DNA from: Sphingopyxis sp.
Lineage (GTDB): Bacteria > Pseudomonadota > Alphaproteobacteria > Sphingomonadales > Sphingomonadaceae
Direction of reading: 5' to 3'
Length of the DNA stretch: 64,000 nt
NCBI RefSeq assembly: GCF_016704835.1
Contig: NZ_JADIZJ010000006.1
Location: 1 to 64,000, forward strand
Positions within the stretch are counted from its first letter, which is position 1. Each line of letters begins with the position of its first letter. Shown piece by piece: positions 18,262 to 25,757 of this stretch. The position numbers were made by a program, and so were the translations under genes. Below the pieces are notes generated by a model that made no database searches, had not been told where the DNA came from, and worked only from the letters and a program-made list of their open reading frames with translations.

Positions 18262-19227
18262 ATGCCCAGCATTCACCACACCAAGATGCTCATCCTCGGC
18301 TCCGGCCCCGCGGGCCTGTCGGCCGCCATCTATGCCGCGCGCGCGGGAATGATGCCGATCGTCGTGCAAGGGTTGCAACCCGGCGGCCAGCTGACGATCA
18401 CCACGGACGTCGAAAACTATCCCGGCTTTGCCGAGGTGGTGCAGGGACCGTGGCTGATGGAGCAGATGACGGCGCAGGCGACGCATGTCGGCACGAGCAT
18501 GATCTGGGACACCATCGTCGACGTTGACCTGTCGCAGCGGCCGTTCAAGATCACCGGTGATGGCGGCGATGTCTATATGGCCGAAACTTTGGTGATCGCG
18601 ACGGGTGCGCAGGCGAAATGGCTGGGCGTGGCTGGCGAGCAGGAGTTGGGCGGCAAGGGCGTTTCGGCGTGCGCGACGTGCGACGGATTCTTCTATCGCG
18701 GCAAGAAGGTCGTGGTGATCGGTGGCGGGAACACCGCGGTTGAGGAGGCGCTGTACCTGACCAATCACAGCGATGACGTGACGCTAATCCACCGCCGCGA
18801 CCATCTGCGCGCCGAAAAGATCTTGCAGGACCGGTTGCACGCCAATCCGAAAATCAAAGTGCTGTGGAACAAGCGCGTCGAGCGTTTCGTCGCGGGTGAG
18901 GGCGTTTCGGGGCTGGTCGGGGTCGATTTGATCGACACGGTGACCGGCGAGGCGAGCCATGAGCCGACCAATGGCGGGTTCGTGGCAATTGGCCACAGCC
19001 CGTCGACCGAGCTGTTCAAGGGCAAGCTGCCGCTGGATAGCGATGGCTATCTGGAAGTGACGCCGGGGACGTCGCTGACGTCGATCCCGGGGGTGTTCGC
19101 GGCGGGTGACGTGACCGACAAGGTGTATCGCCAGGCGGTCACCGCGGCGGGCATGGGCTGCATGGCGGCGCTGGATGCCGAGCGGTTCTTGGCCGAGGCG
19201 GAGTATAAGGCGTTGGTCGACGCTTAG
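18262..19227 (+). CDS. trxB: Thioredoxin-disulfide reductase
   Basis: TrxB uses NADPH and FAD to reduce thioredoxin in the cytosol. The FAD-binding LILGSGPAGLSAAIYAARAG lies at about residues 10-29, the redox-active CATC at about 137-140, the NADPH-binding VVVIGGGNTAVEEALYL follows, and GVFAAGDVTDKVYRQ near the C-terminus completes the FAD site. The length of 321 residues is typical. It ends 1 nt before the stop of the convergent hydrolase-1 gene, so the two genes have almost no room for separate terminators. Confidence 0.96.
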   Translation: MPSIHHTKMLILGSGPAGLSAAIYAARAGMMPIVVQGLQPGGQLTITTDVENYPGFAEVVQGPWLMEQMTAQATHVGTSMIWDTIVDVDLSQRPFKITGDGGDVYMAETLVIATGAQAKWLGVAGEQELGGKGVSACATCDGFFYRGKKVVVIGGGNTAVEEALYLTNHSDDVTLIHRRDHLRAEKILQDRLHANPKIKVLWNKRVERFVAGEGVSGLVGVDLIDTVTGEASHEPTNGGFVAIGHSPSTELFKGKLPLDSDGYLEVTPGTSLTSIPGVFAAGDVTDKVYRQAVTAAGMGCMAALDAERFLAEAEYKALVDA

Positions 19228-19228
19228 T

Positions 19229-20050
19229 TCAACCTCGCAATGACGACGATTTAAGCGCGGTGAGTATTCGCGCTTTCAGCCATTCTCCATCATTCCCGGT
19301 AAAGCTGTGCGACGCGCTGTCCAGCCGTTCGACCGGCACCGCGCCCGGATGGCATTTTTCGACAAACGCCTGTGCCGTGCGGTCGCTGGTGGCGAGCAGG
19401 ATCGTTGCGGGGCAGGGCAGAGTAGCGAGCGCTGCATTCAGGCGGGCCGGCAGGTTGTCGGGCGCGGCGGGTGCGGCGCGGCGTCCCAGTGCCGACAGGC
19501 CGCGCGCCAGCTTTTTGACGTCGATCTCGCCCTTGAGCAGCCGGAGCAGGCTTTTGGGGTCGGTCAGCCGCGACAGGTAGCGTGCGCGGATCGCTGCGGC
19601 GGGAGGAAGTGCAGGTTCGTCGGTTTCTTCGCTATCGTCGTTTTCGTAAGTCCACGGATTGGCGAGGATTAGCGCGTCGAGTGCGAGCGGCTGGTGGAGC
19701 AGTAGCGCACTGGCGGCGTCGCAATTGCCGAAGGCGATGATGCGGGTCAGTTGCGGCGCGGCGCGGCGGAAGGCGGCGAATGCAGCGGCGATGTCGGGGG
19801 CGCTGCTTTCGTAGCCGCCGTTCTCGCCCTCGCTGTCGCCGATGCCGCGGCGATCGAAACGGAACACGGGGTGACCGGTTTCGGCGATCGTTTGCGCCAG
19901 CGTCGCCATGCCGCGATGCGCGCCGCTGCGGATTTCATTGCCGCCCGAGATGATGAGCAGCCCGGTCGTTCCGGGCGCGTCGTCGAGCGTCGCGGCGAGC
20001 GTGGCGCCTTCGCAGGAGAAGGTCAGCTGATGCCGCAAGTCGTGCTCCAT
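19229..20050 (-). CDS. Hydrolase 1, exosortase A system-associated
   Basis: An alpha/beta hydrolase of about 273 residues matching the family always found with exosortase A loci (TIGR03100 type). Segments LIISGGNEIRSGAHRG, FRFDRRGIGDSEG and FGNCDAASALLL are characteristic. The nucleophile position holds Cys (near 110) rather than Ser, as is usual in this family, with a possible His in DSASHSF. The start at 20050 is favoured because earlier in-frame codons give an Arg-rich leader inside the preceding gene. It overlaps the end of hydrolase 2 by 28 nt. Its substrate is unknown; a role in exopolysaccharide metabolism is inferred from gene neighbourhood. Confidence 0.88.
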   Translation of the reverse strand: MEHDLRHQLTFSCEGATLAATLDDAPGTTGLLIISGGNEIRSGAHRGMATLAQTIAETGHPVFRFDRRGIGDSEGENGGYESSAPDIAAAFAAFRRAAPQLTRIIAFGNCDAASALLLHQPLALDALILANPWTYENDDSEETDEPALPPAAAIRARYLSRLTDPKSLLRLLKGEIDVKKLARGLSALGRRAAPAAPDNLPARLNAALATLPCPATILLATSDRTAQAFVEKCHPGAVPVERLDSASHSFTGNDGEWLKARILTALKSSSLRG

Positions 20051-20709
20051 GCGGAAATGTCGGCGGCGATGGCGGCGGCCATCGTAGCATCCTCGCCGGG
20101 TTCGGCGCGAAGCCATAGCGGGGTTCCGGCGACGGCGTCGGCGCCGCTGCCGAGGGTGACGGTGCGGAACGGGGCGACGGGGTGGATTTCGGCGGCACCG
20201 AGCTGAGCGATCATGGCGGGGGAGAGTTTGTTACCGGCGAGGAGCAGCGGTGCGGTAGCGGCTTCGGCTTGCAGACTGTCTAGCGACGAGGTCACGCTGC
20301 CTTCGCGATCGGCTGCGACCCGCGCGCGCATTAGGGTGCGGAGCAGCGAGGCGCCGCCGACGGGGGCCAGACGCCACCAGGCGGCGGCCTTTGCGTGGTG
20401 ATCGATTAGCGCCCCGCCGCGCAGCGAGGCGATGATCAGCGGGCCGTCGATGGTGGCTGCGGCATCGGCGAGCACGTTTTGCCAGATGGCAAGATCTACC
20501 TGTTCGAGCGGGACGAGGCTTTCGTTCTGGCCGGGGAGGTCGGGCAGCAATGTGGCGAAACCGTCGGCGGCCAGCGCGCGCATTGCGAGGACGAGGGTGC
20601 GGCGGCTGCGGTTGGCTTCCTCGAACAGCGGCGGGACGAACAGGATCGTGGCACGCGGGCTGCCGGCGGGGGTGATGTGGAGGATATGTTCGGGGGCGGC
20701 GGTGGCCAT
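20023..20709 (-). CDS. Hydrolase 2, exosortase A system-associated
   Basis: An alpha/beta-hydrolase-like protein of about 228 residues matching the second hydrolase of XrtA loci (TIGR03101 type). ILFVPPLFEEANRSRR and LLPDLPGQNES are typical. The elbow region reads ASLRGGAL, so the catalytic residue is less clear than in ordinary hydrolases. The ATG at 20709 has a good AGGGAGC seven nucleotides upstream; an ATG at 20730 falls inside the repeat at 20725-20801 and is less likely. It is followed by hydrolase 1 with overlapping reading frames, consistent with coupled translation. Confidence 0.86.
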   Translation of the reverse strand: MATAAPEHILHITPAGSPRATILFVPPLFEEANRSRRTLVLAMRALAADGFATLLPDLPGQNESLVPLEQVDLAIWQNVLADAAATIDGPLIIASLRGGALIDHHAKAAAWWRLAPVGGASLLRTLMRARVAADREGSVTSSLDSLQAEAATAPLLLAGNKLSPAMIAQLGAAEIHPVAPFRTVTLGSGADAVAGTPLWLRAEPGEDATMAAAIAADISAWSTTCGIS

Positions 20710-20724
20710 TCGCGTGCTCCCTAT

Positions 20725-20801
20725 CGTCATCCCGGCAAAGGCCCGGATCTCACCGCGGCGTAAGTCGCGACGGCGAGATCCGGGCCTTCGCCAGGATGAC
20801 G
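20725..20801. repeat. Intergenic inverted repeat (cgtcatcccgg family)
   Basis: The left arm cgtcatcccggcaaaggccc (from 20725) is mirrored by the right arm ending gggccttcgccaggatgacg (to 20801), with an additional ggatctca/cgagatcc pairing and a short central loop. It lies inside the minus-strand XrtA arm between the acyl carrier protein and hydrolase 2 genes, so it may attenuate or process that transcript. Confidence 0.75.
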
Positions 20802-20824
20802 ATAAACAGAGGGAGGCGTGGGCT

Positions 20825-21091
20825 TCAATCGGTCACCTTGCGCAGCGAGAAGGCGAGCAAATTGCCGTAGGTTTCAAAGATCTCGCCGTCGATCTCATCA
20901 TCGTCGATGAGGATGCCGAGGCGGTCCTCCATCTCGGTCAACACTGTCGCCACCGCCATTGAATCGAATTCGGGGAGGGCGCCGAACAGGCCACTGTCGT
21001 GGGTGAGCGCCCCGGCGCGGTTTTCGCCAAGGCCCAGCACGTCTGCGAGCAGGGCGCGGAGGGTGGCGTCGACGGAGCTGGGTTCAGTCAT
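20825..21091 (-). CDS. Acyl carrier protein of the XrtA locus
   Basis: An 88-residue acyl carrier protein. The phosphopantetheine attachment site lies in EFDSMAVATVL, where Ser follows FD as in ACPs that use the DSL/DSM motif. The helices before and after (LRALLADVLGL, LTEMEDRLGI, EIFETYGNLLAF) fit the four-helix fold. The ATG at 21091 is preceded by AGGA at a good distance and overlaps the stop codon of the GNAT/FemAB gene by 4 nt. It is a dedicated carrier rather than the fatty-acid ACP, probably loaded by the AMP ligase of the neighbouring operon; that pairing is inference. Confidence 0.88.
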   Translation of the reverse strand: MTEPSSVDATLRALLADVLGLGENRAGALTHDSGLFGALPEFDSMAVATVLTEMEDRLGILIDDDEIDGEIFETYGNLLAFSLRKVTD

Positions 21092-22083
21092 GGGGCTTTC
21101 CTCAGGGCAGAACGGGCAAAGGCCTTTAATGCCGGTCCCCATGCCGCGACGCGCGACGGATTGAAAGCCTCGATCCGCCACAGCGGGTCGTGGCAGTTCA
21201 TCCAGTCACGCTTGTAGGCGTCGTTGCCGGTGCCGAAGTCGATGCGTTTGACGCTGTCGATCTCGATCACATGGCGGAACAGCGCCGCGGACAATAGCGT
21301 GCCGGGGGAGGCTTTCAGACTGTCCTCGACATGCGCCAGCTTGTGGATGAAGGCAGTTCCGGCCTCGACAGTCCAGAACTGCGCGGCGACGGGGATGCCA
21401 TCGATGCGCGCGATGCCCATCCGCAGGCGGCCGCCTGCGCCCTCGGCCTCGGCAAAGGCGCGGAGCAGCGCGGGGTGGCCTTCCTCGGGTTTCCAGCTCG
21501 CGGCGTAGATGTGTTCGTAAGCGGCCCAGCTGCCATCATCGAAGGCGGTGAGCAGCTGGATGTCGACGACGCCCTTTTTCGCCTTGCGCTGGACGGTGCT
21601 GCGCAGCGCGCCGGGGCGGCTGGCCCACCAGGCGTCGTGACCCATATCGCCGAGGTCGAGCCAATGACGGTCGCCCGCGGGCGTTGCTTTGACCCACCAG
21701 CCCGCGGCGCGGAGCGCGGCAATGAGGTCGTCGGGATCGCTGACGGGGTAGAGCGTCAGGTGCGTGGCGGTGCGGCGGAGATTGTGGAAGAGCGCGCGCA
21801 AGGCGGGGCCGCGGTCGCCGTCGCCGGTGTAGAGCGGGCGGATGGCGAAGCTGTACCAGTTGGTGAGGCCCGCGGCATCGCCCGGCTTTTCGATCCGCAG
21901 CGGCAGCCATGCGGTGACGCCGCCCGCGCGGCCGTGCGCGTCGATCCGCCCTTGCCCGGCAAAGCCATAAGCTTCGAGCAGGTCAAACCAGGTGGCGCGG
22001 TCGAAGGGCGAGGCGAAGCCCGCCGCGCGCGCTGCAACGGGCATGCGTTCATCGTTAGCGTGATCTTCACCGTTCCCTTGCAT
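21088..22083 (-). CDS. GNAT/FemAB-type acyltransferase of the XrtA locus
   Basis: A ~331-residue protein with a GNAT-like C-terminal domain (acetyltransf_6/FemAB-like) containing RLRMGIARIDGIPVAAQFW, AFIHKLAHVEDSLKASPGTLL and IDFGTGNDAYKRDWM. This last block is seen in acyltransferases linked to polysaccharide loci. The ATG at 22083 has an AGAGGG upstream; an ATG at 22044 is an alternative. It diverges from the AMP ligase with only about 35 nt between the start codons. It probably transfers an acyl or aminoacyl group, possibly from the ACP encoded immediately downstream. Confidence 0.8.
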   Translation of the reverse strand: MQGNGEDHANDERMPVAARAAGFASPFDRATWFDLLEAYGFAGQGRIDAHGRAGGVTAWLPLRIEKPGDAAGLTNWYSFAIRPLYTGDGDRGPALRALFHNLRRTATHLTLYPVSDPDDLIAALRAAGWWVKATPAGDRHWLDLGDMGHDAWWASRPGALRSTVQRKAKKGVVDIQLLTAFDDGSWAAYEHIYAASWKPEEGHPALLRAFAEAEGAGGRLRMGIARIDGIPVAAQFWTVEAGTAFIHKLAHVEDSLKASPGTLLSAALFRHVIEIDSVKRIDFGTGNDAYKRDWMNCHDPLWRIEAFNPSRVAAWGPALKAFARSALRKAP

Positions 22084-22118
22084 GGTGTCGCCCTCTATCA
22101 CTTCACTCCTAACAGCCG

Positions 22119-23651
22119 ATGACCAAAGCCGAAAAGCCATCTTCGCGACCGATCGACCATCTCGCCCGCTGCGGCGCGCCGGAGGCGGCTGCCTTGCTGA
22201 TCGGCGATGGGGGCATGACCTTTGCCGAACTCGATGCCGGGGTCGGGCGGCTGGCGACGTGGCTGTGGGAACATACGGGCGGGCCGGGCGAGCGGGTAGC
22301 GAGCTGGAGCGCGAAGACGCGGCTGGCGTGCCTGATGCCGCTGGCGGCGGCGCGCGCGGGACTCGTACATGTGCCGGTCAATCCGCTGCTGAAAGCGCCG
22401 CAGGTCGCGCATATTCTGGCCGATAGCGGCGCGAAGCTGCTGATCACCAATAGCGCGCGCGCCGAGATGCTGGGCGACGGGCAGCCCGCGGGCTGCGCGG
22501 TGGTGGATTTGACAGTTGCCGAGGCGGTGATCGTTTCGGACGGGGAGAGGTTGACGCCGTCGGTGGCCGATCCCGACGATCTGGCTGCGATCCTTTATAC
22601 GAGCGGATCGACCGGGCGGCCGAAGGGGGTGATGCTGAGCCATGCCAATCTGTGGCTGGGGGCAGAAAGCGTTGCATCCTATCTGAAGATCGTGCCCGAA
22701 GACCGGGTGCTTGCGGTGCTGCCGCTGAGCTTCGATTATGGGCAGAACCAGTTGTTGTCGGCCTGGTATGCGGGCGCCGCGGTGGCGCCGCTCGATTATC
22801 TGACCCCGCGCGATGTCGCGAAGGCGGTGGCGCGGCATCGCGCGACGACGCTGGCGGGGGTGCCGCCTTTGTGGGTGCAGCTCGTCGAAAACGACTGGCC
22901 GGCCGAGGCCGCGGCGCATTTGAAGCGGCTGACCAACAGCGGCGGGGCGCTGACGCCGTCGCTGATCGACGCGATGCGCGCGACGTTTCCCGGTGCCGAC
23001 ATCTATCCGATGTACGGGCTGACCGAGGCGTTTCGATCGACCTATCTTGAGCCGAAATTCGTTGCCGATCATCCGAACTCGATGGGGCGCGCGATTCCAC
23101 ATGCGGAGATATTGGTGTGCCGCGCCGACGGAACGATCACCGCCGATGAGGAGCCGGGCGAGCTGGTGCATTGCGGGCCGCTGGTCGCGCAGGGCTATTG
23201 GCGGGATGCGGAGCGAACCGCGCAGCGGTTCCGGCCGGCACCGCGCGCGTCGGAATATGGCGGGATGGCGGTGTGGTCGGGCGACACGGTCCGCCGCGAC
23301 GCCAATCATCTGCTCTATTTCGTCGGGCGCGACGATGCGATGATCAAGACCGCGGGCAATCGCGTCAGCCCGACCGAGGTCGAGGATGTGGCGGTGGCGT
23401 CGGGGTTGATTTTCGAAGCCGTTGCGTTTGGGGTGCCCGATGCACGGCTCGGCGCGGCAATCATCCTGATCGTGCGCGGCAAGGGCGGGGTCGCCGATGA
23501 AGCGGGCCTGGCCGCCTATCTGCGGCAGAGCCTGCCCAATTTCATGCAGCCGCAGGCGATCGAATGGCGCGATGCACTGCCGCGGGGCCCCAATGGCAAA
23601 CTCGACCGGGTGGCAATTGCCGCCAATTGGGCGCATGAGGTGGCGGCATGA
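22119..23651 (+). CDS. Acyl-CoA ligase (AMP-forming), exosortase A system-associated
   Basis: A 510-residue ANL-superfamily adenylating enzyme matching the ligase constantly found in XrtA loci (TIGR03098 type). The P-loop YTSGSTGRPKG lies at about residues 160-170, YGLTEAFRSTY is the A5 motif, and GRDDAMIKTAGNRVSPTEVE is the A8 hinge; a PNGKLDR Lys motif ends the protein. It should activate a carboxylic acid as acyl-AMP for transfer to CoA or the ACP phosphopantetheine. Its last codons overlap the start of the decarboxylase gene by 4 nt, so both are translationally coupled. The acid substrate is unknown. Confidence 0.92.
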   Translation: MTKAEKPSSRPIDHLARCGAPEAAALLIGDGGMTFAELDAGVGRLATWLWEHTGGPGERVASWSAKTRLACLMPLAAARAGLVHVPVNPLLKAPQVAHILADSGAKLLITNSARAEMLGDGQPAGCAVVDLTVAEAVIVSDGERLTPSVADPDDLAAILYTSGSTGRPKGVMLSHANLWLGAESVASYLKIVPEDRVLAVLPLSFDYGQNQLLSAWYAGAAVAPLDYLTPRDVAKAVARHRATTLAGVPPLWVQLVENDWPAEAAAHLKRLTNSGGALTPSLIDAMRATFPGADIYPMYGLTEAFRSTYLEPKFVADHPNSMGRAIPHAEILVCRADGTITADEEPGELVHCGPLVAQGYWRDAERTAQRFRPAPRASEYGGMAVWSGDTVRRDANHLLYFVGRDDAMIKTAGNRVSPTEVEDVAVASGLIFEAVAFGVPDARLGAAIILIVRGKGGVADEAGLAAYLRQSLPNFMQPQAIEWRDALPRGPNGKLDRVAIAANWAHEVAA

Positions 23652-24877
23652 AGCCGCACGGCCCCATCCCGCCCGGCTTTGCCGCCGATGACGATGGCAT
23701 GCTGCTGATCGGCGGTGACCGCGCTGACTCGCTCGCCGATGTGACGGGCGATACGCCGCTGTTCGCTTATGACAGCGCGATGCTGACCGCACGGGTCGCC
23801 GAATGGCGCGCCGCGATGCCCGCCGAGGTGCAGCTCCATTTTGCGATGAAGGCGAACCCCTATACGCCGCTGCTGACGTTCATGGCGCGGCTGGTCGACG
23901 GGTTCGACGTCGCATCGGGCGGCGAGTTGAAAATCGCTATCGACAGCGGGATGGCGGCGGCGCGCATCAGCTTCGCCGGTCCCGGCAAGCGCGACCGCGA
24001 ACTGGAAGCGGCGATTGTCGCGGGAGCGACGCTCAATCTGGAATCGGCGGGGGAGGCCGCGCGGGCGCTATCGATTGCGGCGCGGATCGGGGTGACGCCG
24101 CGGCTCGCGGTGCGGGTCAATCCCGACTTCGATCTGAAAGGGTCGGGGATGAAGATGGGCGGCGGCGCCAAGCCGTTCGGGGTCGATGCGCCCGAGGTTC
24201 CGGCGCTGGTCCGGCGGCTGATCGCTACAGGCGCCGACTGGCAGGGTTTTCATATTTTCGCGGGATCGCAGGCGCTTGATGCCAACGCGATTGCCAATAC
24301 CCAAGCGCAGACGGTCGCACTGGCAGCGTGGCTGGCGGATGAGATTGGCGCCACGCCGCCGCTGGTCAATCTGGGCGGCGGGATGGGGGTACCGTATTTT
24401 CCGGGCGACAAGGCGGTCGACGCGATGGCGGTCGGTGCGGCGCTGGGCGAAACGCTTGCGGGGCGCGCCGACGTGCTGGCGGGCAGCCGCTTTGCGATGG
24501 AACTCGGCCGCTGGCTGGTCGCCGAGGCGGGGGTCTATCTGACCCGCGTCGTCGACCGCAAGACGAGCCATGGCGAGACGTTTCTGGTCACCGATGGCGG
24601 GCTGCACCACCAGCTGGCGGCGAGTGGCAATTTCGGGACGGTCATCCGGCGCAACTATCCGATTGCGGTCGCCCATGCCTTTGGCGCCGAGCCCGCCGAG
24701 ACCGTCTCGGTCGTCGGCTGCCTTTGCACGCCCCTCGACCGCCTCGGCGATCAGGTCGGGTTGCCATATGCCGACGTCGGCGACCTGATCGCGATTTTCC
24801 AGGCGGGAGCTTATGGGGCCAGTGCGAGCCCGGCCGCCTTTCTGGGGCAGGGACCGGCGCGCGAAATGCTCGTCTGA
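23648..24877 (+). CDS. PLP-dependent decarboxylase, exosortase A system-associated
   Basis: A 409-residue fold-type III decarboxylase of the diaminopimelate/ornithine decarboxylase family, of the XrtA-linked subgroup (TIGR03099 type). The PLP Lys is in FAMKANPY near residue 68. A glycine loop reads LGGGMGVPYF, GRWLVAEAG follows, and the C-terminal substrate Cys lies in GCLCTPLDRLG. It would release an amine or D-amino acid from an amino-acid precursor. Coupled to the ligase by a 4-nt overlap, it probably supplies or modifies the group that is activated. The exact substrate cannot be read from the sequence. Confidence 0.92.
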   Translation: MKPHGPIPPGFAADDDGMLLIGGDRADSLADVTGDTPLFAYDSAMLTARVAEWRAAMPAEVQLHFAMKANPYTPLLTFMARLVDGFDVASGGELKIAIDSGMAAARISFAGPGKRDRELEAAIVAGATLNLESAGEAARALSIAARIGVTPRLAVRVNPDFDLKGSGMKMGGGAKPFGVDAPEVPALVRRLIATGADWQGFHIFAGSQALDANAIANTQAQTVALAAWLADEIGATPPLVNLGGGMGVPYFPGDKAVDAMAVGAALGETLAGRADVLAGSRFAMELGRWLVAEAGVYLTRVVDRKTSHGETFLVTDGGLHHQLAASGNFGTVIRRNYPIAVAHAFGAEPAETVSVVGCLCTPLDRLGDQVGLPYADVGDLIAIFQAGAYGASASPAAFLGQGPAREMLV

Positions 24878-25045
24878 GTCGGCGAAAACTTGTTCCTTAA
24901 TGGGACAGTTCTGCCGATGTGCTAGTCAAACCTATCTCAATACTAACTCTATGTTCACCCTTTTCGCGCAAGGGTGGAAGCTGACGCAATGACGGTTGCC
25001 GCGGGGTTTTGGACCGCGGCGGCTGCCCGCGGCACGAAAGGTTGA
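24878..25045 (+). promoter_or_regulatory. Probable leader/promoter region of the EPS export operon
   Basis: This 168-nt spacer is richer in A/T than its surroundings from about 24890 to 24955 and separates the ligase-decarboxylase pair from the export genes. It contains a hairpin, CACCCTT at 24956-24962 paired with AAGGGTG at 24970-24976, and a second GC-rich palindromic stretch (ccgcgg repeats) near 24998-25032. No clear -35/-10 pair or sigma-54 site could be fixed. Confidence 0.4.
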
Positions 25046-25048
25046 TTG

Positions 25049-25708
25049 ATGATGGCTTCGTTCCCCTCGCTTCGCGTCGCCCGCGCCGCGCTTGTTTCCG
25101 GTATCGCGGCGACTGCGCTCTCCGGCTGCGCCAGCGGCGGCGGCAGCGCGCCGCAGCTGCCCAGCGCGAACTTTGTCCAGAATCAGGAAGGGCCGGGCGA
25201 GGAATATATCATCGGCCCGCTCGACGAACTCCAGATCTTCGTGTGGCGCAACCCCGAACTGGGCGGCAAGGTGCAGGTGCGCCCCGACGGACGGATCACC
25301 ACCCCGCTGATCACCGACATGCCCGCGGTCGGCAAGACCCCGACGATGTTGCAGCAGGACATCAAGCTCCAGCTGAGCCAATATATCACTGACCCGATCG
25401 TCAGCGTGATCGTCACGACCTTCAACAGCACCTTTTCGCAGCAGGTGCGCGTCGTTGGCGCGACCGAAAAACCCGCTTCGATTCCCTTCCGCGCCAACAT
25501 GACCGTGCTCGACGCAATGATTGCAGTCGGCGGGCTGGGCGAATATGCCGCTGGAAACAAGGCACGACTCGTCCGTTTCGACAAGGGCAGCGGCAAGCAG
25601 CAGGAATTTGGCCTGCGCCTGAACGACCTGATCAAGCGCGGCGATATCAAAGCCAATGTGCGGTTGCAGCCCGGCGATGTCATCATCATCCCCGAAAGCA
25701 TGTTCTGA
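25049..25708 (+). CDS. Polysaccharide export lipoprotein, XrtA/PEP-CTERM-associated (Wza-like)
   Basis: A 219-residue outer-membrane auxiliary lipoprotein. A signal peptide ends in the lipobox LSGCAS, so the mature protein is lipidated. The polysaccharide-export (PES) domain starts with EEYIIGPLDELQIFVWRNPEL and is followed by soluble-ligand-binding beta-grasp sequence with VRVVGATEKPASIPF and VRLQPGDVIIIPES. It would form the outer-membrane channel for the exopolysaccharide. The ATG at 25049 is preceded by AAAGG at 7 nt. The next gene, the chain-length determinant, follows after 49 nt, as in other XrtA loci. Confidence 0.93.
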   Translation: MMASFPSLRVARAALVSGIAATALSGCASGGGSAPQLPSANFVQNQEGPGEEYIIGPLDELQIFVWRNPELGGKVQVRPDGRITTPLITDMPAVGKTPTMLQQDIKLQLSQYITDPIVSVIVTTFNSTFSQQVRVVGATEKPASIPFRANMTVLDAMIAVGGLGEYAAGNKARLVRFDKGSGKQQEFGLRLNDLIKRGDIKANVRLQPGDVIIIPESMF

Positions 25709-25757
25709 ACCAGACCGACCGCCGGTAAACCCATCTCCCAAGGATTGATCGCAACCG

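Noticed and set aside
22098..23792. 564-codon minus-strand frame opposite the AMP ligase
   Set aside because: Low-complexity His/Arg/Gln composition and no homology signals, while the plus strand has all ligase motifs.
24911..24930. Sigma-54-like promoter upstream of the EPS export operon (tgggacagttctgccg)
   Set aside because: The GG and GC elements are 9 nt apart rather than the required 10, and the -12 element is weak.
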